DNA of 50,334 nt from Acidimicrobiaceae bacterium (GCA_003153575.1 PLZW01000022.1:30573-80906); one strand, 5' to 3'; positions 8,178-19,028 are shown, counted from the stretch's first letter. Numbers and translations: made by a program. Notes: a model not told the origin generated them from the letters alone.

Positions 8178-8588
8178 TCAGTGGTGGATCCGCCAGCGCC
8201 TCTTGGCCGATGCGCCGGTGAAGGCACCGACCTCGGCCGGCGTGCGTGCCGACGACATCTGATCCTGGCCGCCATCGGGCGGGTCGCCCCCATGGCCTGT
8301 TGGCGTCAGCGTGTCGAGGCTGGGCCGCGGCTCGCCGTCGGCATAGTTGACCGTGACGACGTTGGCCAGACTGGAGCCGGCCACGGCCTGCTGGAAGAGG
8401 TCGGGATACATCGGACCCGCCTCGGTCCGCTGGTCGGACTCACCGGACCACGCGGGACGACCGGGGAGCTCCGGCACGGGGATCGGTGGCTTCTTCCCCA
8501 CACCCTGCATTGAAGGGTGGAGTTCGGGTGGATACCAGGTCCCGTCGCTGGCCAGCCACCATCCTGGTCCTTGCGGCTTGTCGCTCAT
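8178..8588 (-). CDS. Small protein with GWWLASDGTWYPPE motif (DUF2510-like), otherwise disordered
   Basis: The 136-residue protein starts at ATG 8588 behind GGAGAG. Residues 7-24 carry PGWWLASDGTWYPPELHP, a tryptophan-rich motif that resembles DUF2510 and is frequent in Acidimicrobiia. The rest is rich in Pro, Gly and polar residues and looks unstructured (PPIPVPELPGRPAW, GHGGDPPDGGQDQ), with no membrane segment. In other proteins such motifs sit next to membrane domains, so this may be a free adaptor. Function unknown. A longer frame to 8702 has no support. Confidence 0.6.
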   Translation of the reverse strand: MSDKPQGPGWWLASDGTWYPPELHPSMQGVGKKPPIPVPELPGRPAWSGESDQRTEAGPMYPDLFQQAVAGSSLANVVTVNYADGEPRPSLDTLTPTGHGGDPPDGGQDQMSSARTPAEVGAFTGASAKRRWRIHH

Positions 8589-8743
8589 GGTCTCTCTCCA
8601 CCTGGTCGATCGTGTCGAATCCGGTCGTGACGGACATCCGGGAACTGGCCCGGTCTCCGGATACATCGGCCCGGACCATCGGGTCCTTGAGCGATTCGGC
8701 ACCCCTGAAGGGCTCCCCGGGCGTCCGTCCTGGTACCAGTCGG

Positions 8744-8749
8744 TAGCTT
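8744..8749 (+). promoter_or_regulatory. -10 element, leaderless acyl-CoA dehydrogenase
   Basis: TAGCTT ends 6 nt before the ATG at 8756, which puts +1 on the A of the start codon. No Shine-Dalgarno is present and no clear -35 was seen. Confidence 0.5.
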
Positions 8750-8755
8750 GTCGGC

Positions 8756-9900
8756 ATGGAGAACGCGTTCGCCCTGTCTGAAACCCACCGACAATTCCGC
8801 GACACGCTGCGCAAATTCGCCGCCGGCCGGGTCGCCCCCCTGGCTGCCGCGGCCGACCGGGATTCCAGCTTCCCGCAGGCCTCCTTCGACGCCTGCGTCG
8901 AGCTCGAACTGCCCTCGCTCGGGGTCCCGGTGGAGTACGGCGGCGCCGGAGCGGACATGATCACCCAGGCCATCATGGCCGAGGAGATCGCCCGGGCCTG
9001 TGCCTCGACCGCCGTGACTCTGCTGATCTCCAAGCTGGCCATGCTGCCGGTCATGAACTGGGCCAGCGAGGAGCTCAAGCGGGCGTACCTGCCCAAGATC
9101 GCATCGGGCGAGTACCAGGGCAGTTACTGCCTGTCGGAGGCCGACGCCGGCAGCGACGTGGCCTCGATGCGGACCCGGGCGGTGCGGGACGGTGACGGCT
9201 ACGTCCTGACCGGGGCCAAGCACTGGATCACGAATGCCGGCGTGTCGGACACCTACACGGTGTTCGCCGTCACCGACCCCGGGGCGGGTCGGCGCGGGAT
9301 CAGCTGCTTCCTGGTCGAGGCCGGGTGGGGGGTCGAGGTGGGATCGCACGAGGACAAGATGGGCCTGCGGGGCAGTCCGACCGCCGCCGTCATGTTCGAC
9401 GGGATCCGGGTGCCGGAAAGCCACCGCGTCGGCGAGGAGGGACAGGGGTTCACCATCGCCATGCACACGCTCGACCGCAGCCGTCCAACCATCGGGTCGC
9501 AGGCCGTCGGCATCGCACAGGGTGCCATCGACGCCGCAGCCGACTACATGCGTGAGCGCACTGCGTTCGGGAAGCCCATCGCCGACCTGCAGGCGCTCCG
9601 CTTCATGCTGGCCGACATGGCGATGAAGACCGAGGCGGCCCGGACCCTGGTCTACCGTGCGTGCTCGCTCGTCGACCACGGCGATCCCGACGGCGGACCT
9701 CCGTCGGGGCGATGGCCAAGTGCTTCGCCTCCGACACCGCCATGGCGGTCACCACCGACGCCGTCCAGCTGCTCGGGGGTTACGGCTACACCAAGGACTT
9801 CCCGGTCGAGCGGTACATGCGCGACGCCAAGATCACCCAGATCTACGAGGGCACCAACCAGATCCAGCGGGTGGTCATCGCCAAGGGGTTGCTGGGCTGA
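8756..9900 (+). pseudogene. Acyl-CoA dehydrogenase, interrupted by a -1 frameshift
   Basis: The product would oxidise an acyl-CoA at the alpha-beta bond using FAD. Frame one encodes about residues 1-316 of a normal dehydrogenase ([40 protein letters not shown]). The expected C-terminus ([44 protein letters not shown]) continues in another frame up to TGA at 9900. One missing base near 9690-9705 explains it: adding one nucleotide after GACGGCGG restores D-G-G-T-S-V-G-A-M. The uncorrected first frame runs on into the next gene as a false fusion. Nothing else is decayed, so a sequencing or assembly error is as likely as a real mutation. Confidence 0.85.
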
Positions 9901-9956
9901 CCGGATCCTGCTGGCCCGAACCCGGGGTCGGCGCCCGCCCGAAGGCCGGGAGGCGG

Positions 9957-9962
9957 TAGGTT
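9957..9962 (+). promoter_or_regulatory. -10 element, leaderless arsC-like gene
   Basis: TAGGTT ends 8 nt before the ATG at 9971, with no Shine-Dalgarno in between. Confidence 0.45.
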
Positions 9963-9970
9963 CCCATCCC

Positions 9971-10339
9971 ATGGCCGACATCACCATCTTCCACAACCCG
10001 AACTGCTCTAGCTCCCGGGCCGCAACGGAGATTGCCGGCGACATGGGCGTGGAGGTGGACATCCGTCGCTACCAGCTGAAGGCCGAGCGCCCCTCCGTCG
10101 AGGAGCTGCGTGCGCTCCTCGCCATCCTGGAGGACGACCCCACCGCCCTCGTGCGCCGGGACGCCAACTTCACCGAGCTGGGCCTGACCGACGACGACGT
10201 CCGCAGCGCCGAGCAGGTCGCTCAAGTGCTGGCCACCCATCCCGACCTCATCCAGCGGCCGGTGCTGGTGGCCGCCGGTTCCGCCGTCATCGGACGCCCG
10301 AAGGATCGCATCGCGCCGTTCCTGGCCGCCCACGGCTGA
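9971..10339 (+). CDS. ArsC/Spx-family arsenate reductase-like protein
   Basis: A 122-residue thioredoxin-fold protein of the ArsC family. HNPNCSSSRAA holds the nucleophilic C12 of the glutaredoxin-dependent class. Further matches are the motif VRRDANFTELGL and the C-terminal RPVLVAAGSAVIGRP, which contains the arginines that bind arsenate. Known members reduce arsenate to arsenite with glutathione/glutaredoxin; actinobacteria usually lack glutathione, so the electron donor and true substrate are open. No other ars gene is nearby. It shares a reading frame with the broken dehydrogenase upstream but has its own ATG and -10. Confidence 0.85.
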   Translation: MADITIFHNPNCSSSRAATEIAGDMGVEVDIRRYQLKAERPSVEELRALLAILEDDPTALVRRDANFTELGLTDDDVRSAEQVAQVLATHPDLIQRPVLVAAGSAVIGRPKDRIAPFLAAHG

Positions 10340-10360
10340 GACCCGGCCGGACGCGTCCTC

Positions 10361-11233
10361 GTGCCGGAGTTGCCCGAAGTCGAGACCATCCGGCGACAGC
10401 TCGATGCGCGCCTCATCGGACGCTCGGTGTCGTCCGTCGAGACGAGGTGGCACAAGAGCTTCACCGGCCGGAGGGTTGATCCGGGCGTCGTCGTGGGCCG
10501 GCCCGTCGCCCGGGTCTGGCGGCGCGGCAAAGTGCTCGGGATCGACACCGACGGCGGGATCAGCCTCCTCACCCACCTGCGCATGACCGGCCAGCTGCTC
10601 CTCGAGCCCGTGGGGACGCCGAGGGACACCCCGTCGCCGAAAGACACCGGGGCGACGAGGGTCGTCTTCGGCTTCGACGACGGCTCCCGGCTCTACTTCA
10701 ACGACCAGCGGAAGTTCGGCCGCATGGTGGTGCTCCCCACGGCCGACGTGCCGGCTGACCAGCTTCTCGCCCGCATGGGTCCCGAGCCCCTGGAGCCGGG
10801 TTTCGACGCCGAGGCGCTGGGCGCGGGCCTGGCCCGCCATCCGTCGATGACCCTCAAGGCGGTGCTCCTCGACCAGGGTTTCGTGGCCGGCATCGGCAAC
10901 ATCTACGCCGACGAGGCCCTGTGGCGGGCCGGCCTCCACCCGCAACGGCGGTGTGGCGCGGTGCGACGCCCGGCCGTTGCGGCCCTGCGGGACGGGATCG
11001 TCACCGTGCTGTCCGAGGGCGTGGCCCGCGGCGGCTCGACACTGCGCGACTACGTGGACGCCCAGGGCCAACGGGGTGGCTACCTCGACATCGCCGCCGT
11101 CTACGGCCGGTCCGGGCAACCGTGCCGGCGGTGCTCCACGGTCATCGTGAAGATCACGGTCGCCGGCCGTGGTACCCACCTGTGCCCGTCGTGTCAGGTC
11201 ACCCCACGGAAGCGGCGGGCGCCACGCGGCTGA
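10361..11233 (+). CDS. mutM: Formamidopyrimidine-DNA glycosylase
   Basis: MutM (Fpg) removes 8-oxoguanine and formamidopyrimidines and cuts the abasic site. The mature N-terminus PELPEVET gives the catalytic P2 and E3. RRGKVLG carries the lysine of the phosphate-contacting loop. DQRKFGRM, GNIYADEALW and the C-terminal zinc finger CRRC...CPSC complete the fold. The length (290) is usual. The GTG at 10361 is fixed by the required proline at position 2. No Shine-Dalgarno is obvious; it may be read from the arsC-like transcript 21 nt upstream. mutY, which acts in the same 8-oxoG repair system, lies at 40.6 kb. Confidence 0.95.
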   Translation: MPELPEVETIRRQLDARLIGRSVSSVETRWHKSFTGRRVDPGVVVGRPVARVWRRGKVLGIDTDGGISLLTHLRMTGQLLLEPVGTPRDTPSPKDTGATRVVFGFDDGSRLYFNDQRKFGRMVVLPTADVPADQLLARMGPEPLEPGFDAEALGAGLARHPSMTLKAVLLDQGFVAGIGNIYADEALWRAGLHPQRRCGAVRRPAVAALRDGIVTVLSEGVARGGSTLRDYVDAQGQRGGYLDIAAVYGRSGQPCRRCSTVIVKITVAGRGTHLCPSCQVTPRKRRAPRG

Positions 11234-11267
11234 TCACGCGTCGCGGCGCTGATCACGCGTCGCGGCG
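11230..11267 (+). repeat. Exact 19-bp tandem duplication at the mutM stop
   Basis: CTGATCACGCGTCGCGGCG occurs twice without a gap (11230-11248 and 11249-11267). The first copy contains the mutM stop codon. This looks like a recent slippage event between convergent genes. Confidence 0.85.
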
Positions 11268-11278
11268 ACCGGCCCGTC

Positions 11279-11689
11279 TCAGCCGGGTAGGCCCCGCATC
11301 GAGTTGTTGCGCTTCTCGTGGCTGAGTTCGGCGAGACCGAGTGCCTCGAGGAGCGGGGGCAGGTACATCCCGAACCGGCCGCGGTAGCCGTTGCGCAGCC
11401 CGTACCAACCGCCGACCGGGTTGGCGGGGGAGCGTCCCCAGGCCTCGACGGTGCCCTCGGCGGCATCCTTCTTCTCGTCGGCCGCCCCGAGAGGCACCCA
11501 GTCGCCCAGTTCCACCAGCCAGGCGTGCAGGTCGACGACGGCCGAGAGGTGGTATTTCAGGGTGGTCGAGCCGACCTGGCAGACCAGGGCCGGCGGGTCC
11601 GCCGCCTCGTCGCGGTACATGGTGTAAGCGGAACTGCCCGGTGGCGTGGTCAGCTCCCACGGATCGTCCTTGGTGCCGCTGGCGGTCAT
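11279..11689 (-). CDS. Conserved protein of unknown function (DUF6855-like, from memory)
   Basis: The 136-residue soluble protein begins at ATG 11689 behind GGGGAG. It contains DPWELTTPPGSSAYTMYRDE, ALVCQVGSTTLKY, DLHAWLVELGDWVPLGAADE and a C-terminal GRFGMYLPPLLEALGLAEL. I recall close relatives in many actinobacteria as an uncharacterised single-domain family, possibly DUF6855. No catalytic motif is evident. It lies 65 nt downstream of the hydroxylase gene on the same strand and may share its transcript. The longer frame to 12169 overlaps the hydroxylase and is not real. Confidence 0.75.
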   Translation of the reverse strand: MTASGTKDDPWELTTPPGSSAYTMYRDEAADPPALVCQVGSTTLKYHLSAVVDLHAWLVELGDWVPLGAADEKKDAAEGTVEAWGRSPANPVGGWYGLRNGYRGRFGMYLPPLLEALGLAELSHEKRNNSMRGLPG

Positions 11690-11754
11690 GGCTCCCCTTC
11701 GGTCGGCGTCGGTGACGAGTGTTGCAGACCTGGCGGACGCCGGACGGGAAGGAC

Positions 11755-12872
<1,118 letters not shown>

Positions 12873-12876
<4 letters not shown>

Positions 12877-12986
12877 GAGGCCCGGGTGATCGTCACGGTC
12901 AACCCCGGAAACTGCCCCGGCGCGGGTTCGGGAACGACCGCCAGTGCTGCGGCCGCCACCGGTGCAGCTGCCTTCGTCGAGGTCAC
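12873..12986 (-). CDS. Possible 37-aa small ORF coupled to the hydroxylase gene
   Basis: GTG at 12986 has a strong Shine-Dalgarno (GGGGAGG, 5 nt gap) and encodes 37 residues beginning VTSTKAAAPVAAAALAVV and ending PGLTVTITRAS. Its TGA overlaps the GTG of the hydroxylase gene, the same coupling used by real operons in this window. The hydroxylase GTG has no Shine-Dalgarno of its own, which supports translation of the small frame. It could be a short peptide or simply a ribosome-loading device. No family is recognised. Confidence 0.45.
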
Positions 12987-13077
12987 CGGAGCCTCCCCTG
13001 GTCGGACCGTCAGGCCGGGCAACCCCGCCCGACCGTTGTGGGCGAGAGTACTGCAGGCGCCGGTGACCGGGCGGGGC

Positions 13078-13659
13078 TCAGACCCCGGCGGTGGCCCGCA
13101 GCGGGCGCAGGGCGGCCTCGAGCTTGGCCAGCTCGGCGAGCATGCCGGCCGCGGCCATCTCGGACTGCTCATTCGGCACGAAGCGGCCCTCGTCGTCGAT
13201 GAACTGGCCGACGAAGGGGATGTTGACCGCCTCCACTGCGGGTGTCATGCGCAGTGCGGCAACCACCGGCTTGAGGGCCGTCATGGCCCGTACGCCGGCC
13301 GACACCCCGCCATAGCTCACAAAGCCCACCGGCTTGTAGTTCCACTCGCTGTGCAGGTGGTCGAGGGCGTTCTTGATGGCGGCGTTGAAGCTGTGGTTGT
13401 ACTCCGGGTGCACGATGACGAAGGCGTCGCCCCGGGCGACGGTCTCACTCCACGCGATGGTGCGGGGCTGCGTGTACTGGCGGGCGATCGGATGGTTGGG
13501 CTCGTCGAGCAGGGGGAGCGCCACGTCGGCGAGGTCCACCAGCTCGACCTCGAACTCGTCGCTGGCCTCGGCGAACCGTTGAAACCACTGGGCGACCGGC
13601 AACCCCACACGGCCCGGTCGGGTGCTGGCAACGATGATCTGCAGTACGGGCTTGGACAC
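13078..13659 (-). CDS. NADPH-dependent FMN reductase
   Basis: The 193-residue flavodoxin-like protein uses NAD(P)H to reduce FMN or quinone-type acceptors. The FMN phosphate loop is STRPGRVG (12-19). PEYNHSFNAAIKNALDHL in the middle is the family signature that contacts the flavin, followed by GFVSYGGVSAG. The start is GTG 13659 with GAGGAG upstream. Just upstream is an AT-rich palindrome (13687-13706) that looks like a repressor site, so expression is probably inducible, perhaps by electrophiles or quinones. It is divergent from the thiolase gene. Confidence 0.9.
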   Translation of the reverse strand: MSKPVLQIIVASTRPGRVGLPVAQWFQRFAEASDEFEVELVDLADVALPLLDEPNHPIARQYTQPRTIAWSETVARGDAFVIVHPEYNHSFNAAIKNALDHLHSEWNYKPVGFVSYGGVSAGVRAMTALKPVVAALRMTPAVEAVNIPFVGQFIDDEGRFVPNEQSEMAAAGMLAELAKLEAALRPLRATAGV

Positions 13660-13686
13660 GGTCTGCTCCTCGGGGGCGGTTGGCTC

Positions 13687-13706
13687 TTAGTTGACTAAAC
13701 AACTAA
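13687..13706. promoter_or_regulatory. AT-rich palindromic operator upstream of the FMN reductase
   Basis: TTAGTTGACTAAACAACTAA: perfect 7-bp arms (TTAGTTG/CAACTAA) around a 6-nt spacer, conspicuous in GC-rich DNA, 28 nt before the reductase start. The form resembles MarR-family sites, but no regulator gene lies beside it. Confidence 0.6.
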
Positions 13707-13794
13707 AACCACCACCACATTCCACGACCGGGCGCCCGGCGCCTGCGCGGTACCAAGGGCGGGACGGCGCCAAGGCGGCGCCGGGGCAGCGGAG

Positions 13795-13812
13795 TAGAAC
13801 CGGTTCTATACT
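13795..13812 (+). promoter_or_regulatory. KstR-like operator and -10 box of the fadA5-like gene
   Basis: TAGAACCGGTTCTA (13795-13808) is a perfect palindrome that fits the mycobacterial KstR consensus TnnAACnnGTTnnA. A near-consensus -10, TATACT (13807-13812), overlaps its right end. Bound repressor would block RNA polymerase. Two similar sites lie at 19015 and 22945. Confidence 0.7.
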
Positions 13813-13814
13813 GA

Positions 13815-15056
<1,242 letters not shown>

Positions 15057-15084
15057 CGGCACCCCCGATCGCCCGACGCCGTGC

Positions 15085-15112
15085 TTGCGTCGTGCGGGAT
15101 CGCTGGTTGAGT
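15085..15112 (+). promoter_or_regulatory. Putative promoter of the first propeller gene
   Basis: TTGCGT (15085-15090), a 16-nt spacer and TTGAGT (15107-15112), which ends 6 nt before ATG 15119. The paralogue at 16694 keeps the same TTGAGT at the same distance, which suggests a copied promoter with a non-standard -10. Confidence 0.4.
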
Positions 15113-15118
15113 GGAGGC

Positions 15119-16600
15119 ATGGCCGGCTTGCGTCCCGTCCACGGCTGGTCACGGTGGATGGTGCCCGCCGCCGGACTCGTCCTCGTCGTCACCAGCGGGT
15201 GTTCCTCTTCCCAGGCCAGGACGGGCGTGGGTGGCACCGCGCCACCTCCGACGACCGCGCGCGTTGCTCCGGTGTCGGACTGGACCACGTTCGACCAGAA
15301 CGGGCTCCGCACCGGTGTGGACGCCTCGGGCGCCCCGTTCTCCCCGGCCACCCCGGCGTGGACGTCCCGTGTGCTCGACGGCAACCTGTACGGCCAGCCC
15401 CTGGTGGCGACCGGAAGGGTGTACGTCGCCACCGAGAACGACACCGTCTACGCCCTCTCCGCCCGCTCCGGCACCGTGCTGTGGTCCCACCACCTGGCCA
15501 CACCCTTCGACCCGTCGACAGTGTCCGGCCTGTGCGGGAACATCACGCCGACCGTGGGGATCACCTCCACCCCGGTCATCGATACCGCCCGGGGCGAGAT
15601 ATTCGTGGTGGCGGCCGTCCAGGTGCCCGGGGGGGCCTCCCACCACCTCTTCGGGCTTGACCTCTTCACCGGGGCCACCCTGCTCGACGAAGTCATCGAC
15701 CCCGGCAGCGTGGTGGCACCGGCCTACGAACTGCAGCGGGCGTCGTTGGCGCTGACTGCGGGCCGCGTGGTGATCGGGTTCGGAGGGAACTACGGCGACT
15801 GCGGCAACTACCACGGCCTGATCGTGACGGCCCCCGAGGACGGATCCACCCCGTCGACGTATCTGGTGGCCGGCCTGCCCGGTGACAACCAGGGCGCAGT
15901 GTGGATGGGCGGGGCCGCACCTGTCATCGACGCCCGGGGCGACATCTGGGTGTCCACCGGGAACAGCGCCCATACGTCGCACGTCTCCCAGTACGACGAC
16001 TCCGACAGCGTGCTGCTGCTCAGTCCCACGGGAGCGCTGCTCGACTCCTTCGGACCCTCGGACTGGTACTCGGACAATGCCACGGACGCCGACCTCGGCT
16101 CGACGGCACCGGCGGTGCTGCCCAACGGGCTCGTGTTCGCCGTGGGCAAGTCGCGAACCGCCTATGTGCTCCATCAGGCGCGTCTCGGCGGCGTCGGCGG
16201 ACAGGTGGCCGCGTTTGCGAACTTCTGCGGCAATGACGCCGACGGGGGATCCGCCCGCCTGGGAGGCACCCTGTTCGTCCCGTGCAGCGACGGACTTCGG
16301 GCGGTGACCCCGATGACATCGGCCCCGGCCCCGAAGTGGAAGACGGGCAGCGGTGCCCACAACTCCCCGATCGTGGCCGGCGGCCTGGTGTGGTCGATCG
16401 GGGACGGCACCTTGTACGCCCTCGACCCAGGTAGCGGCGCGGCACGGGTCCAGTTCTCGATCGGGGCGAGCGCCTCGTCGTTCCCGTCGCCATCTGCCGC
16501 CGACGGACTGATCGTCGCCCCGTCGGCCACCCAGCTCCACGCCTTCACCGGTCCCGACGGCCTGCCCCGCCCCCCGTCGCCGGCTCCGGCGACCGGCTGA
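15119..16600 (+). CDS. Exported lipoprotein, PQQ-dehydrogenase-like beta-propeller
   Basis: A 493-residue protein with a lipobox (VTSGC, cysteine near residue 24), so probably anchored outside the membrane. The body is an outer-membrane-assembly (BamB)/quinoprotein-type propeller: [35 protein letters not shown], then blades with [39 protein letters not shown] and LYALDPGSGA. I see no PQQ active-site set, so it is more likely a binding or scaffold propeller than a dehydrogenase. It is about three-quarters identical to the next gene, a tandem duplicate, but ends after the propeller with a Pro-rich tail. ATG 15119 appears leaderless. Confidence 0.82.
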   Translation: MAGLRPVHGWSRWMVPAAGLVLVVTSGCSSSQARTGVGGTAPPPTTARVAPVSDWTTFDQNGLRTGVDASGAPFSPATPAWTSRVLDGNLYGQPLVATGRVYVATENDTVYALSARSGTVLWSHHLATPFDPSTVSGLCGNITPTVGITSTPVIDTARGEIFVVAAVQVPGGASHHLFGLDLFTGATLLDEVIDPGSVVAPAYELQRASLALTAGRVVIGFGGNYGDCGNYHGLIVTAPEDGSTPSTYLVAGLPGDNQGAVWMGGAAPVIDARGDIWVSTGNSAHTSHVSQYDDSDSVLLLSPTGALLDSFGPSDWYSDNATDADLGSTAPAVLPNGLVFAVGKSRTAYVLHQARLGGVGGQVAAFANFCGNDADGGSARLGGTLFVPCSDGLRAVTPMTSAPAPKWKTGSGAHNSPIVAGGLVWSIGDGTLYALDPGSGAARVQFSIGASASSFPSPSAADGLIVAPSATQLHAFTGPDGLPRPPSPAPATG

Positions 16601-16681
16601 CGGACCGCCCGCAGGCTGGGGTGGGCTCCCCGGCCACCACTGATCGCACGCCGGAAGGTCTGGCGCGTGTCGAATCGGTGA

Positions 16682-16687
16682 TTGAGT
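16682..16687 (+). promoter_or_regulatory. -10-like element of the second propeller gene
   Basis: TTGAGT ends 6 nt before ATG 16694, the same sequence and spacing as at 15107. The GGGGG between it and the ATG could also act as a weak Shine-Dalgarno. Confidence 0.35.
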
Positions 16688-16693
16688 GGGGGT

Positions 16694-18934
16694 ATGACCG
16701 ACTCGCATCCCGTCCACCGCTGGGCACGGCGGGGGCTGCCCGTCGTCGGCCTGGCGCTCGTCGTCATTGCCGGCTTCGCCTCCGCAGCGGCCGGAGCCGG
16801 CACGGGAGCACCACGGCACAGTGGCGCGACCGCCCACGTCACACCGTCGTCCGACTGGACCACCTTCGACCAGAACGGTCTCCGCACCGGTGTGGACGCC
16901 TCGGGCGCCCCGTTCTCCCCGGCCACCCCGGCGTGGACGTCGCCCGTGCTCGACGGCAGCCTGTACGGACAGCCCCTGGTGGCGACCGGAAGGGTGTACG
17001 CCGCCACCGAGAACGACACCGTCTACAGCCTGGCGGCCGACACCGGTGGCGTGCTGTGGTCCCACCACCTGGCCACACCCTTCAACCCGTCGACGGTGCC
17101 CGGTCTGTGCGGCGACATCACGCCGACCGTGGGGATCACCTCCACACCGGTCATCGATTCCGCCCGGGGCGAGATCTTCGTGGTGGCGGCCGTCCAGGTG
17201 CCCGGGGGGGCCTCCCACCACCTCTTCGGGCTCGACCTCTTCACCGGGGCCACCCTGCTCGACGAGGTCATCGACCCCGCCAGCGTGGTGGCACCGGCCT
17301 ACGAACTGCAGCGGGCGTCATTGGCGCTGACTGCGGGCCGCGTGGTGATCGGGTTCGGTGGCAACGCCGACGACTGCGGCACGTACCACGGCCTGGTCAT
17401 CTCGGCCCCCGAGGACGGATCCACCCCGTCGGCCTTCGTGGTGGCCGGCCTGCCCGGCGACAACCAGGGCGCGGTGTGGATGGGCGGGGCCGCACCGGTC
17501 ATCGACGCCCGGGGCGACATCTGGGTGTCCACCGGGAATAGCGCCCATACGTCGTCCAACTCGGCCTACGACGATTCGGACGGCGTACTCGAGCTGAGCC
17601 CGACCGCCGCGCTGCTGGGCTACTTCGCACCGTCGACTTGGTACTCGGACAACGCCACGGACGCCGACCTCGGCTCGACGGCACCGACGTTGCTGCCCAA
17701 CGGGCTCGCGTTCGTCGTGGGCAAGTCGCGGACCGCCTACGTGCTCCACCAGGCGTCCCCCGGGGGCATCGGCGGGCAGGTGGCGTCCACCGCCAACTTC
17801 TGCAACAGCGATCCGGACGGCGGCTCCGCCCAGCTGAACGGCACCGTGTTCGTCCCCTGCGGCGACGGCCTCCGTGCCGTGACCCCGACGACGGCGGCGC
17901 CGACCGCGCTCTGGAAGCAAGGTGCGGCCCACAGCTCACCGGTCGTGGCCGGCGGCCAGGTGTGGTCGATGGGCGGAGGAACCCTCTACGCCCTCGACCC
18001 GACGAACGGGCACGTGCAGGCGAGCTTTGCCGTCGGCAACCCGGCCACCCACTTCCCGGCGCCGGCGGCGGCCGACGGCCTGGTGATCGCCCCGTCGTCC
18101 GACCAGCTCCATGCCTTCGCCGGACCGGCCGGGCTGCCCGGGCCACCGACACCCGCCCCGACGGCACCGGGCTACTGGCTGACGGCGTCCGACGGCGGGG
18201 TCTTCACCTTCGGCGACGCCACCTTCTGGGGATCGGCCGGAGCCCTGCCCCTGGCCCGACCGGTCGTCGGCATGGCCGCCACGCCGGACCGACGGGGGTA
18301 CTGGCTGGTGGCGTCGGACGGCGGGGTCTTCACCTACGGTGATGCCGGCTTCTACGGCTCGACCGGCGCCCTGCGCCTCAACCGGCCCATCGTCGGCATC
18401 GCCCCGACGCCGGACGGGCACGGCTACTGGCTGGCGGCATCCGACGGCGGCGTGTTCGCCTTCGGTGACGCCGCCTTCGCCGGCTCGACCGGGGGTCTGG
18501 CACTCAACGCCCCGGTGGTGGGGATCGCCGCCGGGCCCGATGATCGCGGGTACCGCCTGGTCGCCTCCGACGGGGGGATCTTCGCGTTCGGTTCGGCCCC
18601 CTTCTCGGGCTCGACCGGGGGCCTCCGCCTGACCCGGCCCATCGTGGGCGCGGCCAGCGCACCGGGCACCGGCGGGGCCGGCTACTGGCTGGTCGCCTCC
18701 GACGGCGGCATCTTCGCCTTCGGCGGGGCCGGCTTCTACGGCTCGACCGGCGGGCTGGCTCTGAATGCCCCCGTGGTGGGCATGGCCCCGACGGCCACCG
18801 GGACCGGGTACTGGCTGGTCGCCGCCGATGCCGGGGTCTTCACCTTTGGCCATGCCGTGTTCTCCGGATCGGTGGCCGGGACGCCGCTCAACGCTCCGGT
18901 CGTCGGGATGGCAGCCGGTCCGGCGCCGGGGTGA
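16694..18934 (+). CDS. Exported beta-propeller protein with C-terminal [10 protein letters not shown] repeats
   Basis: A 746-residue protein. Residues 1-35 form a signal peptide ([24 protein letters not shown]) without the lipobox of its neighbour. Residues 55-475 are a quinoprotein-like propeller closely related to the preceding gene. Residues 493-746 hold six repeats of about 42 residues with consensus [25 protein letters not shown]...PVVGMAxTPxG. Such repeats are known in exported actinobacterial proteins and probably form a second propeller; they recur in the gene at 26464. The likely location is outside the cell. The ligand is unknown. ATG 16694 is preferred over TTG 16682. Confidence 0.82.
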   Translation: MTDSHPVHRWARRGLPVVGLALVVIAGFASAAAGAGTGAPRHSGATAHVTPSSDWTTFDQNGLRTGVDASGAPFSPATPAWTSPVLDGSLYGQPLVATGRVYAATENDTVYSLAADTGGVLWSHHLATPFNPSTVPGLCGDITPTVGITSTPVIDSARGEIFVVAAVQVPGGASHHLFGLDLFTGATLLDEVIDPASVVAPAYELQRASLALTAGRVVIGFGGNADDCGTYHGLVISAPEDGSTPSAFVVAGLPGDNQGAVWMGGAAPVIDARGDIWVSTGNSAHTSSNSAYDDSDGVLELSPTAALLGYFAPSTWYSDNATDADLGSTAPTLLPNGLAFVVGKSRTAYVLHQASPGGIGGQVASTANFCNSDPDGGSAQLNGTVFVPCGDGLRAVTPTTAAPTALWKQGAAHSSPVVAGGQVWSMGGGTLYALDPTNGHVQASFAVGNPATHFPAPAAADGLVIAPSSDQLHAFAGPAGLPGPPTPAPTAPGYWLTASDGGVFTFGDATFWGSAGALPLARPVVGMAATPDRRGYWLVASDGGVFTYGDAGFYGSTGALRLNRPIVGIAPTPDGHGYWLAASDGGVFAFGDAAFAGSTGGLALNAPVVGIAAGPDDRGYRLVASDGGIFAFGSAPFSGSTGGLRLTRPIVGAASAPGTGGAGYWLVASDGGIFAFGGAGFYGSTGGLALNAPVVGMAPTATGTGYWLVAADAGVFTFGHAVFSGSVAGTPLNAPVVGMAAGPAPG

Positions 18935-19014
18935 CGATGGGCCCCGGACGGGGCGACATCGGCGCCACGTGGGGGAGTCGGCGGTCGAACTCCCCTCCCG
19001 CCCGCCCCAGAAAG

Positions 19015-19028
19015 TAGAATGGGTTCCA
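19015..19028 (+). promoter_or_regulatory. KstR-like operator before the echA19-like gene
   Basis: TAGAATGGGTTCCA fits TnnAACnnGTTnnA with one mismatch. Its first half, TAGAAT, could be the -10 box, giving a leader of about 100 nt. The remainder of 18935-19130 shows only an AAAGGGAGC ribosome site. Confidence 0.55.

Larger units (their letters stand above)
15119..18150 (+). repeat. Tandem duplication of the propeller gene (two copies of about 1.3 kb)
   Basis: DNA at roughly 15260-16560 and 16835-18140 is highly similar in the same orientation, with long identical stretches around 15295-15360/16873-16935 and 15560-15740/17130-17310. Other parts differ by substitutions without frameshifts. The promoter sequence before each start is also shared. 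Blocks of near identity next to divergent blocks suggest past gene conversion. Confidence 0.85.

Noticed and set aside
9685-9715. Programmed -1 ribosomal frameshift
   Set aside because: No X-XXY-YYZ slippery sequence and no obvious downstream pseudoknot; such recoding is not known in this family.
8756-10339. Single fused acyl-CoA dehydrogenase-ArsC protein
   Set aside because: The linker between them is out-of-frame dehydrogenase sequence rich in Pro, Arg and Ser; the arsC-like gene has its own start and -10, so the fusion is a frameshift product.
15149-17221. Minus-strand frame of 690 codons opposite the propeller genes
   Set aside because: It repeats the same pseudo-protein in each duplicate because it mirrors the duplicated plus-strand genes; no family features.
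15119-18934. Insertion sequence or transposon behind the large direct repeat
   Set aside because: The repeat is two coding genes with signal peptides; no transposase or terminal inverted repeats.
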